From NCBI GenBank assembly GCA_039822005.1, contig JBCBMZ010000003.1, positions 371,867-435,866 on the forward strand: a stretch of 64,000 nt of DNA, written 5' to 3'. A model generated the notes under the pieces. The model did not search any database. It was not told where the DNA came from and saw only the letters and a list, made by a program, of their open reading frames with translations. The stretch is from JBCBDX01 sp039822005 (GTDB lineage: Bacteria > Pseudomonadota > Alphaproteobacteria > Rhizobiales > Rhizobiaceae). Position numbers and translations under genes: made by a program. Below are positions 26,354 to 35,441 of this stretch, one piece after another (within the stretch, counting starts at the first letter, position 1; each line of letters opens with the position of its first letter).

Positions 26354-26976
26354 ACCACCGTCGCCTCAGTAGCTGCCCGGAGCTCCTCTTCCGTTACCCC
26401 ATCGGCCAGTTCAACAATTTTCAAACCGCCTTCAACCACGTCCAACACACCCAGATTGGTGATGATGCGGTCGACAACGCCGGTGCCGGTCAGCGGCAAC
26501 GTGCACGCCTTTAAAAGCTTGGATTCGCCATGCTTGTTGGTGTGATCCATGACCACAACCACACGGCCGACGCCTGCGACAAGGTCCATGGCACCACCCA
26601 TCCCTTTGACGAGCTTGCCGGGGATCATCCAGTTGGCCAGATCTCCATTTTCCGCCACTTCCATCGCGCCAAGGATCGCCATGGCGATCTTGCCGCCGCG
26701 GATCATGCCGAACGAGGTCGATGAATCAAAATAGGAGGTTTCCGGCAGTTCAGTGATCGTCTGCTTGCCCGCATTAATCAGGTCCGGGTCTTCTTCGCCC
26801 TCAAAAGGAAACGGCCCCATGCCGAGCATGCCATTTTCCGATTGCAGCATCACATTGACGCCTTCGGGAATGAAGTTGGGCACAAGCGTCGGAATGCCGA
26901 TACCGAGATTCACATAGGTGCCATCTTCCAATTCTTTCGCCGCGCGCGCAGCCATCTGATTGCGATCCCAAGGCAT
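26350..26976 (-). CDS. scoB: 3-oxoacid CoA-transferase subunit B
   Basis: The beta subunit of succinyl-CoA:3-oxoacid CoA-transferase carries the catalytic glutamate, here in the SENGMLGMGPFP block that matches the family ENG motif. The 208-residue protein starts MPWDRNQMAARAAKEL with GIGIPTLVPNF following. The start has AAGGAG upstream, one base after the scoA stop. Together ScoA/ScoB exchange CoA between succinyl-CoA and acetoacetate, feeding ketone-body or polyhydroxybutyrate use. Confidence 0.93.
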   Translation of the reverse strand: MPWDRNQMAARAAKELEDGTYVNLGIGIPTLVPNFIPEGVNVMLQSENGMLGMGPFPFEGEEDPDLINAGKQTITELPETSYFDSSTSFGMIRGGKIAMAILGAMEVAENGDLANWMIPGKLVKGMGGAMDLVAGVGRVVVVMDHTNKHGESKLLKACTLPLTGTGVVDRIITNLGVLDVVEGGLKIVELADGVTEEELRAATEATVV

Positions 26977-26977
26977 G

Positions 26978-27682
26978 TCAGGCTCCTTCCCGCTGGCGCA
27001 CGGTGCGCTGTTCGATCCGCTTTTCATGTTCACCCTGAATGAGGCGATGCACATAAATGCCGGGTAGATGTATATGGTCGGGATCGAGCGAACCGACAGG
27101 AACGATTTCTTCGACCTCCATCACACACACCTTGCCGCACATGGCCGCCGGCGGATTAAAATTGCGCGCCGTCTTGCGGAAAATGCAATTGCCGGTTTCA
27201 TCGGCCTTCCAAGCCTTCACAATGGAGAGTTCGGCAAAAATGCCCTCCTCCATAATGTAGGTTTCACCGTTGAACTCTTTGTGGTCCTTGCCTTCAGCAA
27301 TCACCGTGCCCACACCTGTCTTGGTGTAAAAGCCCGGAATGCCGCAACCACCCGCCCGCATGCGCTCGGCCAGCGTGCCCTGCGGGTTGAACTCCAGCTC
27401 CAATTCGCCAGACAAATATTGCCGCATGAACTCGGCATTTTCCCCCACATAGGACGACATCATTTTCTTGATCTGTCGCGTATCAAGCAGTTTGCCGAGG
27501 CCAAAGGAGTCAACACCGGCATTGTTCGACGCGACGGTCAAATCCTTGACCCCGCTTTCCACAATGGCATCAATCAAAAGTTCAGGGATGCCGCACAGTC
27601 CAAACCCACCGGCCGCAATCAGCATACCGTCGCTTAAAAGCCCGTCCAAGGCAGCCTTGGCGTCAGGATAAATCTTGTTCAT
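26978..27682 (-). CDS. scoA: 3-oxoacid CoA-transferase subunit A
   Basis: The alpha subunit has the family opening DGMLIAAGGFGLCGIPELLI and the glycine-rich CoA-binding block RAGGCGIPGFYTKTGVGT. The 234-residue product starts at an ATG with GGAG upstream and ends one base before scoB. This is the standard scoAB pair; AtoDA-type acetoacetate CoA-transferase is the alternative name for the same fold. Confidence 0.93.
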   Translation of the reverse strand: MNKIYPDAKAALDGLLSDGMLIAAGGFGLCGIPELLIDAIVESGVKDLTVASNNAGVDSFGLGKLLDTRQIKKMMSSYVGENAEFMRQYLSGELELEFNPQGTLAERMRAGGCGIPGFYTKTGVGTVIAEGKDHKEFNGETYIMEEGIFAELSIVKAWKADETGNCIFRKTARNFNPPAAMCGKVCVMEVEEIVPVGSLDPDHIHLPGIYVHRLIQGEHEKRIEQRTVRQREGA

Positions 27683-27769
27683 GGGAGCTCCGGTCAAAAA
27701 CCATTCACACTTGATGTGCGAAGCGTTTCTTACGTCAAAAACCCGACCTTGAGCAAGGTAGACCAGCGT

Positions 27770-28870
27770 TCAAATACGCATAATCATGAGCGATGCTTGG
27801 TCGATAATGACGGTATCAGAACCTTGTTCCATCCGGGCGGCAAGCCGCACAGCCTCACCGGCGTTGAGATTGAGGAGCCCGGTCCAGGCGGCAGCCGTTC
27901 CACCGCGCGCTGCGAGCCGGTTGTACATGCGCATTACGCTGCCCTTCACATCAATCCAGTTGGAGCCATCATAACGCTGAAGATAGGCCACCGAATCCGA
28001 ACGATCCTGCCCGGCACTTATTTCCGTCGACACGGCGTATGAAATCATATGAAGACCCGCCCGCCCCAAAGCACATTCACCCAAAGCCGGATCCCATGTC
28101 AGATCAGCCCCGGCCAACGCATGATGGCCGTCCCAGCCGGCAACGGCGGCCGCTGTCTGCGTCAATATTTGCGTGGTTTGATCCTTAAAAACCTGAACAT
28201 GCTGCACTTCGAGGCCGACGGGCATCGAAACCTTACCGGTCGCAGCATCCATTTGCATCGCATCAGCCCAGGAGACCCCGTCTCCTGAGACTTTGAATGT
28301 CAAATCGCGGCTTCCCATCAAACCGATCTCCGCGTGACCGGCCCAATTGGTGGCAAACATCAATGATGCCGTGTTGGCAGAACCCGCCATATTTAGAGTA
28401 AAGCGTTGATCGCCCGAGCCGGGTGTCACATCATCATGGCTGAAAAAGACCGCATCGGATTTCACCGCCAGCCGGTTTGTCGCATCCGCAACTGTGTTGA
28501 CGCCCAACTGTTCTTGTTGTGCGTCCAGCGGGCTCCACTGCGTGCCGTCAAAGGCAAGTAAACTTTGACCGTCGAGCGCATAAACGACCCAGCCCTGATG
28601 AGGGGCGTAAAAAAACCATGCACCATCTTGCCATGCAGCTATTTTTTGATCCTGTCCGGTCCATGCGCCGGTCGCGGCGGCCCCAACAATATAGCGGGCA
28701 CCAGCGGGTAGCGGCGCCGATGGCGGGACGGTCAGCCCGACCTGCGTGATCGCGACATGTAACAACGCGTCGATCATGCGCAACGCTTCATTATGGGTGA
28801 TGTGCTTTTGCGCCTGCCCCGCCATAATGTAGGGCATTTGAAGATTTTCGGTGTAGTCGAAGTCTGACAT
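27770..28870 (-). CDS. DUF2793 protein, phage/GTA-tail-fibre-like
   Basis: The 366-residue protein opens with the DUF2793 signature (residues 1-150): QMPYIMAGQAQKHITHNEAL and repeated AWQDGAWFFYAPHQGWVVY-type aromatic turns. A C-terminal beta-rich region resembles receptor-binding tail proteins. DUF2793 genes are typical of alphaproteobacterial prophages and gene-transfer-agent loci, yet none of the other structural genes are here. The ATG at 28870 has GAGAGGG upstream. It may be an orphan fibre component or a domesticated surface adhesin. Confidence 0.75.
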   Translation of the reverse strand: MSDFDYTENLQMPYIMAGQAQKHITHNEALRMIDALLHVAITQVGLTVPPSAPLPAGARYIVGAAATGAWTGQDQKIAAWQDGAWFFYAPHQGWVVYALDGQSLLAFDGTQWSPLDAQQEQLGVNTVADATNRLAVKSDAVFFSHDDVTPGSGDQRFTLNMAGSANTASLMFATNWAGHAEIGLMGSRDLTFKVSGDGVSWADAMQMDAATGKVSMPVGLEVQHVQVFKDQTTQILTQTAAAVAGWDGHHALAGADLTWDPALGECALGRAGLHMISYAVSTEISAGQDRSDSVAYLQRYDGSNWIDVKGSVMRMYNRLAARGGTAAAWTGLLNLNAGEAVRLAARMEQGSDTVIIDQASLMIMRI

Positions 28871-29022
28871 GCGATGCGCCCTCTCCTTGCTCGAAAAGGC
28901 TAACAGCGACGATATGTCGGTCGATAAATTGGCAGGGCCACGCGCCGAAAAATACCGCGGTGTCCCGACAACTTTCACGCGTCAAAAGTTAAACCCGCCT
29001 GCCCGCCGACAGACAAACGGCA

Positions 29023-30198
29023 TCAAATATTGAGTTTGACCCAAGCACCATTGCGTTGCGATGAGCGCACACAAGCATCGACAAAAGCCACACCCGTTAC
29101 GCCATCATGAACCGTTGGAAAAACCACACCGTCGGGCACGTCGCCCCGGGCCTGTTTTGCCCGAATAGCATGCGCCGCTTCGCTGTAAATGTTGGCAAAA
29201 CCTTCCAAATAACCTTCGGGGTGACCGGGCGGTATGCGCGTCACGCGGCCCGCATCACTGCCCGACCCGACACCGCCACGCGTGATCAATCTTTTGGGCT
29301 CACCAAGCGGTGTCACCCACAAATAGTTGGGATCTTCCTGACACCACTCAAGGCCGCCTTTTGTACCATATACACGCACTTTGAGAGCATTTTCATTACC
29401 GGGCGCGACCTGAGACGACCATAACATTCCCTTCGCTCCGCCTTTCCATCGGATCATGACATGGGCATTGTCATCGAGCTGACGCCCATCAACAAAAGCG
29501 TCCAGATCAGCGGCTATTTCATCAATTTCCAGGCCGGACACAAATTGCGCCAAGTTCATGGCATGGGTGCCAATGTCGCCAATAGAGCCGCCAGCCCCTG
29601 ACTGGGCTGGGTCGGTGCGCCAGCCCGCCTGTTTCTGGCCCGTCTCCTCAAGCTTTTCGGAGAGCCAATCTTGCGGATATTCAGCCTGTACGACGCGGAT
29701 GTCACCGAGCAAACCTTCGCGCACCATCTGGCGCGCCTGGCGCACCATCGGATAACCGGTATAATTATGGGTGAGCACAAAAAGCGCGCCGGAACTATCC
29801 GCCGCTTTGGCCAGCTTCTTGGCGTCCGCCAACGTCGATGTCAGCGGCTTGTCACAGATGACGTGAATACCGCGCTTTAAAAACTCACGCGCTGCGGGCC
29901 AGTGCACGTGGTTGGGCGTGACGATCGCCACCGCATCAATGCCATCCTTCAAGCGCGCTTCACGCTGTGCCATCACGGAAAAATCATCGTAAACGCGTTT
30001 CGGATCGAGCCCCAGATCGCGGCCCGATGCCTGTGATTTCTCAGCTGTTGATGAAAAACATCCCGCCACAAGATCGTAGTGCCCGTCAATGCGTGATGCG
30101 ATGCGATGAACGCCGCCGATGAACGCGTCACGCCCCCCGCCGACCATGCCCAGCCGGATCCGGGCCGGCACGCCGTCTTCTTTTCCTTCGATCGCCAA
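29023..30198 (-). CDS. Gfo/Idh/MocA family oxidoreductase
   Basis: This is an NAD(P)-dependent sugar or cyclitol dehydrogenase family member of 391 residues. It has the Rossmann motif GMVGGGRDAF (about 17-26) and the family catalytic block CDKPLT with Lys at about 116. The C-terminal alpha/beta domain holds GGSIGDIGTHAMNLAQF. The reading frame starts at a TTG with GGGAGGG 8 bases upstream, two bases after the neighbouring isomerase gene. The pairing with a sugar-phosphate isomerase/epimerase suggests an inositol- or keto-sugar catabolic step; substrate unknown. Confidence 0.88.
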   Translation of the reverse strand: MAIEGKEDGVPARIRLGMVGGGRDAFIGGVHRIASRIDGHYDLVAGCFSSTAEKSQASGRDLGLDPKRVYDDFSVMAQREARLKDGIDAVAIVTPNHVHWPAAREFLKRGIHVICDKPLTSTLADAKKLAKAADSSGALFVLTHNYTGYPMVRQARQMVREGLLGDIRVVQAEYPQDWLSEKLEETGQKQAGWRTDPAQSGAGGSIGDIGTHAMNLAQFVSGLEIDEIAADLDAFVDGRQLDDNAHVMIRWKGGAKGMLWSSQVAPGNENALKVRVYGTKGGLEWCQEDPNYLWVTPLGEPKRLITRGGVGSGSDAGRVTRIPPGHPEGYLEGFANIYSEAAHAIRAKQARGDVPDGVVFPTVHDGVTGVAFVDACVRSSQRNGAWVKLNI

Positions 30199-30200
30199 TG

Positions 30201-31268
30201 TCAGCCCTCCCCGTAGCCGATGCCCAGCATTCTTTTATTTGCCTCATCATCGGTGCCTGCACCTGCAAAATCATCGAACGCATGCGGAGTAATGCGAATG
30301 ATATGGTCCTTGACGAACCGCGCACCCTCGCGGGCCCCGTCCTCAGGATGCTTCATTGCGCACTCCCATTCAACGACGGCCCAGCCATCAAAATCATATT
30401 GGGTCAGCTTGGAGAAAACAGCGCCGAAATCCACCTGCCCATCCCCCAATGACCGGAACCGCCCGGCCCGGTTGACCCACGATTGATAGCCGCCGTAAAC
30501 GCCTTGGCGACCGGTTGGATTCAGCTCTGCATCCTTGACGTGGAACATCTTGATGCGATCGTGATAGATGTCGATGTTGTCGAGATAGTCGAGCACCTGA
30601 AGCACATAGTGCGACGGATCATAAAGCATGTTGGCGCGCTTGTGATCTTTGACCCGCTCCAGGAACATCTCGAAAGTGATGCCATCGTGCAGGTCTTCGC
30701 CAGGGTGAATCTCATAGCAAATGTCGACCCCATTATCATCGGCATGGTTGAGAATGGGCAGCCAACGTTTGGCCAACTCGTCAAAGGCGGCTTCGACCAG
30801 CCCTGCGGGGCGCTGGGGCCAAGGATAAACGTAAGGCCATGCCAAGGCGCCCGAAAATGTTGCATGGGCACCAATGCCCATATTCTTCGACGCGGTGATG
30901 GCCTTCATAACCTGATCAACGGCCCATTTCTGACGCTCGGCCGGGTTGCCATGTACGGAAGGAGCGGCAAAGCCGTCGAACGCGGTATCATAGGCAGGAT
31001 GAACGGCGACAAGCTGACCTTGCAGGTGCGTTGAAAGTTCGGTGACCTCAACGCCGTTTTCGGCAGCCTGTCCCTTGAACTCATCGCAATAGTCCTTGGA
31101 GCTTGCCGCTTTGGCAAGGTCGATCAAACGCCCGTCCCAGCTGGGAACCTGAACGCCCTTGTAGCCACAGTCAGCCGCCCACTTTGTGATCGCATCCCAT
31201 GAGTTAAACGGCGCTTCATCACCGGCAAACTGGGCCAGAAAAAGCGCTGGCCCCTTGATCGTTTTCAT
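30201..31268 (-). CDS. Sugar phosphate isomerase/epimerase (AP endonuclease family 2 fold)
   Basis: The 355-residue TIM-barrel protein has CYEIHPGEDLHDG, DPSHYVLQ and HVKDAE, which supply the acidic and histidine metal ligands typical of the xylose isomerase-like/IolE-type fold. It ends with a WAVVEWE block. The start has GGGAGGAGA upstream. It precedes the dehydrogenase with a two-base gap, one transcript. No transport gene lies alongside. It is the last clear chromosomal-type gene before the accessory region. Confidence 0.87.
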   Translation of the reverse strand: MKTIKGPALFLAQFAGDEAPFNSWDAITKWAADCGYKGVQVPSWDGRLIDLAKAASSKDYCDEFKGQAAENGVEVTELSTHLQGQLVAVHPAYDTAFDGFAAPSVHGNPAERQKWAVDQVMKAITASKNMGIGAHATFSGALAWPYVYPWPQRPAGLVEAAFDELAKRWLPILNHADDNGVDICYEIHPGEDLHDGITFEMFLERVKDHKRANMLYDPSHYVLQVLDYLDNIDIYHDRIKMFHVKDAELNPTGRQGVYGGYQSWVNRAGRFRSLGDGQVDFGAVFSKLTQYDFDGWAVVEWECAMKHPEDGAREGARFVKDHIIRITPHAFDDFAGAGTDDEANKRMLGIGYGEG

Positions 31269-31604
31269 AATCGTCTCCTCCCGAAACTATATTATGTCAA
31301 AAAAAACAGACCGAACGACGGAATGGCCAAGCGCATATTTCCAGCCGCATTTGTGAACATCGCTTCGCGCCGGTAACACGTCAGCTTTCGAGGACATAAA
31401 CGATAGCGGCTTGGTTCGCTCCAACGCGCCAGCCAGCCAAGCTTATGAAAATGCCATCGCTTCAAGGACGCTCCCATGACAGATATTGCGAAAGAATATC
31501 GGCGCGTCAATCAACTGTGAACGGGCAAAGGGTTCAATGCCCGTTCCTGGCTGAAACGATAAACTCTAAAAAAAACGGGAAACCGGTGCTTCACTGCGCG
31601 GCTG
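31269..31604. other. Junction between core genes and the mobile region
   Basis: No gene is supported in this stretch. It holds a perfect hairpin at 31519-31546 and A-rich tracts. It is the most likely left edge of the accessory element, or its transfer origin, because relaxase genes begin just beyond. No tRNA or direct repeat was found that would define an attachment site. Confidence 0.35.
31519..31546. repeat. Perfect 9 bp hairpin before the mobilisation genes
   Basis: GAACGGGCA and TGCCCGTTC pair perfectly around a 10-base loop. It lies 86 bases before the first mobilisation ORF. This could be part of an oriT, a terminator or a recombination site; no T-run follows. Confidence 0.5.
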
Positions 31605-32081
31605 GTGCGGCACACCGAACCAGAATTGCACGTTGAGCACCGCGAAGCACAAGACTTGATCAACCAAAGTGATGCGCCGGATCACACGAACATTGGACTG
31701 TCGCTCTCTGCATTTGCTGCGCAATTGCCTGCCGCGTACCGACAATTTGGGGGAAAAGCCCCGCATTCCGCGCAGGAAATTGCGGCTGCTGCACGTGAGA
31801 GGAGTAACCTCGAACCGAAACCGGCGCATCGGGTTGGTCGGTGGCGATGGGCAAACAAAGACTCCAAAATCGAAGATTTTGGTGCGCAGGATCAGACAAA
31901 CCTAGAACTATCTGAGCTGTCAAATATTTTCAGCGAACTAGAGAGCTGGGAGGCTTCGCTTCGGTCCGATCCCAAGGTGGTCAGAGCCCTGCGGGCTCTT
32001 GATACTGGTGTGGTTGGGAAGGCTGATGGCGCTCCTGAGCGGTCGACAAAACGTGGCAACTCCCGAAGGCTCGAACCATGA
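31605..32081 (+). CDS. Hypothetical protein ahead of mobC
   Basis: The 158-residue frame has no recognised domain; it is charged and helix-prone, with a basic C-terminus (RSTKRGNSRRLEP). Its stop overlaps the MobC start in ATGA, which argues for a real coupled gene. Several short frames on the other strand overlap it, so the N-terminal half is less certain. It may be an accessory relaxosome protein or a degraded gene. Confidence 0.45.
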   Translation: MRHTEPELHVEHREAQDLINQSDAPDHTNIGLSLSAFAAQLPAAYRQFGGKAPHSAQEIAAAARERSNLEPKPAHRVGRWRWANKDSKIEDFGAQDQTNLELSELSNIFSELESWEASLRSDPKVVRALRALDTGVVGKADGAPERSTKRGNSRRLEP

Positions 32082-32524
32082 GCCAGCTGTCCCAGACCTT
32101 CGATCAACACAGTGGCTCCGAACAATCACAGAACGTTACTGGCTCAGCACGCCCTCGCCACAAAACCACCCGTGATTGTCCGCGTGTGACGGTGCGGTTC
32201 TCTCGTGACGACTATGAAACGTTGCAGGAATTGGCAGATGGTGTGTCGCTTGCGGTTTATCTCCGAGCTGCAGCGCTGAAGCGGAAGATGCCTCGTTGCA
32301 AGAAGCGATCGTTTGCATCGGTTGAGGATCGTGCCGCTGTTGCTCAGCTTCTTGGGCTGCTCGGCCAATCACGTATTGCCAACAACCTGAACCAACTCGC
32401 CTATCAAGCTAATATCGGAGCGTTGGTTATGGATGATGAAGCCCTGGCGCAATTTGAGGAGGCTTATGCCTATGTCCGGACGATGCGTGCTCTTTTGCTG
32501 AAAGCGCTCGGCCAAAGCACATGA
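32078..32524 (+). CDS. mobC: MobC-like mobilisation accessory protein
   Basis: The 148-residue protein has a basic N-terminal segment (RVTVRFSRDDYETLQELADG) like a ribbon-helix-helix DNA-binding unit. The MobC family block LLGLLGQSRIANNLNQLAYQ lies near residues 88-107. Such proteins bind or melt oriT and help the relaxase. It overlaps both neighbours by ATGA, forming one mobilisation operon with the relaxase. Confidence 0.78.
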   Translation: MSQLSQTFDQHSGSEQSQNVTGSARPRHKTTRDCPRVTVRFSRDDYETLQELADGVSLAVYLRAAALKRKMPRCKKRSFASVEDRAAVAQLLGLLGQSRIANNLNQLAYQANIGALVMDDEALAQFEEAYAYVRTMRALLLKALGQST

Positions 32525-35295
32525 TCCTCAATGGCAATCAGCGCGGGTCTGGCCAGGAATTGGCATGTCATTTGATGAATGTTGCTGACAATGACCATAT
32601 CGCCGTTCATGACCTGCGTGGGTTCTTGGCGGAAAACTTGGCTGAAGCCTTTGCAGAAGCGGAAGCAATCTCCGCTGGTACCAAATGCGAGAAGTATCTC
32701 TTTTCTCTAGGCCTCAACCCGCCACAGTCAGCGTCCGTTTCAATCGAGGATTTTCAGCGCGCCATAGAAGACATTGAGCGGCGTTTAGGGCTGAATGGGC
32801 AACCGCGTGCAATTGTCTTCCATGAGAAAGAAGGTCGGCGTCATGCCCATTGTGTGTGGTCACGCATCAATGTGACGGAGATGAAGGCGATCAATCTGCC
32901 GCATTATAAGCTACGCCTGACCGATATTTCGCGAGAACTCTATCGCACCTATCAGTGGAATATGCCTGCCGGTTTGATTGATGGAGAGAAGCGGAATCCC
33001 AACAACTACACTCATGCAGAAGCATCACAGGCCAAGCGTGCCAAACGTGATCCGGCGAAACTCAAAGCACTGTTCCAAAACTGTTGGTCACAATCTGATA
33101 GCCGGGAAGGATTTGCGGCGGCCTTGAATGAGCATGGCTTTGCTCTGGCGCGTGGTGATCGTCGTGGCTTCGTCGCCGTCGATGCCGATGGAGAAGTCTA
33201 TTCCTTGTCGCGTTGGTGCGGCGTCCGAGCAAAGGCACTGCGTGAACGATTTGGCATGCCGACTAACCTGCCTACCGTCGAGGCTGCCAAGGCTGCGCTG
33301 AACGGAACCGATCAAGCGTCCAGCGCTGATCAAACCAAGTTGTTAGAGCAGGCAAAGGCCTACCAGACCGGCTTGGCTGCTTTGGTGCAACGTCAACGCA
33401 AAGAGCGCACAGAGCTAGAGCAGCAACAAGACGCGCGACGCGTTCGAGAAACGAAAGAACGTTTTGCTAAATTGCCAAAGGGCTTGAGTGCGCTTTGGGC
33501 TCGCATATCGGGTCAGCATGAAAAGCTAGTTGCGCGACTGGCCTTGGCAGCTGAGACAGGTTCCGAGCGAGATCGCCGAGAAATCGAGGCGTTGATCGAA
33601 CGCCATCTTCATGAACGTCGACTGTTTGAAGAACAGCAACACCAGCTGACACTGTCAGAAACCATTCATCAGGTCTTTGCCGACGTGGTGCGTCCGCATT
33701 CAGATCGGCTGAAGCTTTACTCGCCCGATCCCAATGAACCGCTCATTCGATCGCCGGATGATGCTCCGTTTACGCCGGATCAAATCCGATCAAAGCCGGA
33801 GCGGATTGTCGATGTCCTCTCCGACAAGAAGTCGTCGTTCACCAGATCAGACATTGTTCGCGCCCTGTCGGACATCATTGATGACCCGATAGACCTGCGG
33901 ATCGCATCTGACACTGCGTTGCAATCATCCGAGCTCGTCCGTTTGCCTACCGACGACAAACCACTCTTCACGACGAAAAATTACAGAAAGGCAGACAAGC
34001 GGCTTAACCAGACCATCCAGCAAATGGCTCAATCGAGTGGCTTCGCCGTCAAACAAGCAATCACAAATGCCGCGATCAAAGCCCAGAACAAACGCCTCAC
34101 AAAACAAGTCGGCGCAACGTTGAGCGACGAACAGGTCAAAGCCATTCAGCACGTCCTCCAACCAAACCAGCTCAGCGCTGTTGTTGGCTTAGCCGGTGCA
34201 GGCAAAAGCACATTGCTGTCAGTTGCGCGACGAGCGTGGGAGAAAGCTGGCTATACAGTTCATGGTGCGGCACTTGCCGGTAAAGCGGCAGACAGCCTTC
34301 AAACAGCATCGGGCATCAAATCGCGAACCTTGGCTTCGCTCGAAGCGAGTTGGAAGAGCGGATATGAACCGGTTGGCCATGGCGACATCGTTGTCATCGA
34401 TGAAGCCGGGATGGTTGGCACGAGACAATTGGAGCGGGTTGCTAACCACTTGAAGCAGCGCGGATGTAAGCTGGTTCTCGTCGGTGACCCTGAACAACTG
34501 CAACCAATCCAAGCGGGCACGCCCTTCAAACAAATCACTGAAGATATCGAAACAGCAAGGCTCACAGAAGTACGGCGTCAGAAAAATGAGTGGCAAAGAC
34601 GTGTATCACGTGATCTTGCCGAAGGACGCATCGAAGCTGCTATGCAAGCCTACGGTGATGCGGGTCACATTAAGTCCGAGAATGACCGAGATCATGCCAT
34701 CGCTAAACTCATCGAAGACTACGTGGCGGACATCGAAGCCAACGGACACGAAAAATCGCGATTAGCACTGGCCCATCAACGGGTAGACGTCCACGCCATA
34801 AACCAAGGCATCAAAGCGGCTCTGCGAGACAAGAATGGCCCACAAACCGAAACGTTGATCAAAACGACCTACGGCCCACGCGCTTTCACAGAAGGCGATC
34901 GCATTCTGTTCACACGCAATGATGCGACGCTTCAGGTGCGCAATGGCATGCTGGGAACCATCCAAAACGTCGGCGGCTCGGAGATCACCGTGAAATTGGA
35001 TAACGAAGTCAACCAGGCAAGCTCACTCACCTTTTCACCAAAACACTTCCCGCATTTTGATCATGGCTACGCTGTAAGCATCCACCGGGCACAGGGTTGT
35101 ACGGTCGATCAGAGCTTCGTCCTTTCGAGCAAAACGCTGGACAAGCACCTGACTTATGTCGCCATGACACGGCATCGCGATGGGATGCTATTCTATGCAG
35201 CACCGGAGATAGAGCGAGACCAGTTGTTAGCCCTGAAACGAAGACGATACGCGCAATTTAGCAGCCCAAACACGATTCGTAGTAGAACTATTTGA
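32521..35295 (+). CDS. Relaxase fused to a RecD-like helicase
   Basis: The 924-residue protein would nick at oriT and unwind DNA for conjugative transfer. The N-terminal relaxase domain (residues 1-150) has the opening ELACHLMNVADNDHI and the histidine motif HEKEGRRHAHCVWSRIN (His101, His108, His110). The C-terminal half is a superfamily 1 helicase with Walker A GLAGAGKST (about 555-563), Walker B VVIDEAGM (about 623-630), GDPEQL and the late motif YAVSIHRAQGC. The first tyrosine is Tyr59, unlike families with an N-terminal nicking tyrosine. No type IV secretion or coupling-protein genes are seen, so the element looks mobilisable rather than self-transmissible. Confidence 0.85.
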   Translation: MILNGNQRGSGQELACHLMNVADNDHIAVHDLRGFLAENLAEAFAEAEAISAGTKCEKYLFSLGLNPPQSASVSIEDFQRAIEDIERRLGLNGQPRAIVFHEKEGRRHAHCVWSRINVTEMKAINLPHYKLRLTDISRELYRTYQWNMPAGLIDGEKRNPNNYTHAEASQAKRAKRDPAKLKALFQNCWSQSDSREGFAAALNEHGFALARGDRRGFVAVDADGEVYSLSRWCGVRAKALRERFGMPTNLPTVEAAKAALNGTDQASSADQTKLLEQAKAYQTGLAALVQRQRKERTELEQQQDARRVRETKERFAKLPKGLSALWARISGQHEKLVARLALAAETGSERDRREIEALIERHLHERRLFEEQQHQLTLSETIHQVFADVVRPHSDRLKLYSPDPNEPLIRSPDDAPFTPDQIRSKPERIVDVLSDKKSSFTRSDIVRALSDIIDDPIDLRIASDTALQSSELVRLPTDDKPLFTTKNYRKADKRLNQTIQQMAQSSGFAVKQAITNAAIKAQNKRLTKQVGATLSDEQVKAIQHVLQPNQLSAVVGLAGAGKSTLLSVARRAWEKAGYTVHGAALAGKAADSLQTASGIKSRTLASLEASWKSGYEPVGHGDIVVIDEAGMVGTRQLERVANHLKQRGCKLVLVGDPEQLQPIQAGTPFKQITEDIETARLTEVRRQKNEWQRRVSRDLAEGRIEAAMQAYGDAGHIKSENDRDHAIAKLIEDYVADIEANGHEKSRLALAHQRVDVHAINQGIKAALRDKNGPQTETLIKTTYGPRAFTEGDRILFTRNDATLQVRNGMLGTIQNVGGSEITVKLDNEVNQASSLTFSPKHFPHFDHGYAVSIHRAQGCTVDQSFVLSSKTLDKHLTYVAMTRHRDGMLFYAAPEIERDQLLALKRRRYAQFSSPNTIRSRTI

Positions 35296-35441
35296 TTCAT
35301 ATAATCTACCCATTTTTGTGAAGTGTCGTCAAATTCAAGATTAGGGTGGGTACGGAATTAGATTGGGTTTGATCCGCATGTTGCTATATTTACATAAGTG
35401 CTTTCCTCAACACAGTCAGCCAATTAAATATTTAGGGAAAA

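Noticed and set aside
31528..31548. GGGTTCAATGCCC resembling a tRNA T-arm at the element's left edge
   Set aside because: The 5 bp T-stem does not form and no acceptor or anticodon arm is present; the hairpin is better explained as a simple repeat.
31660..31923. Minus-strand frames opposite the first mobilisation ORF
   Set aside because: The plus-strand frame ends in ATGA coupling to mobC, which is better support than the uncoupled opposite frames.
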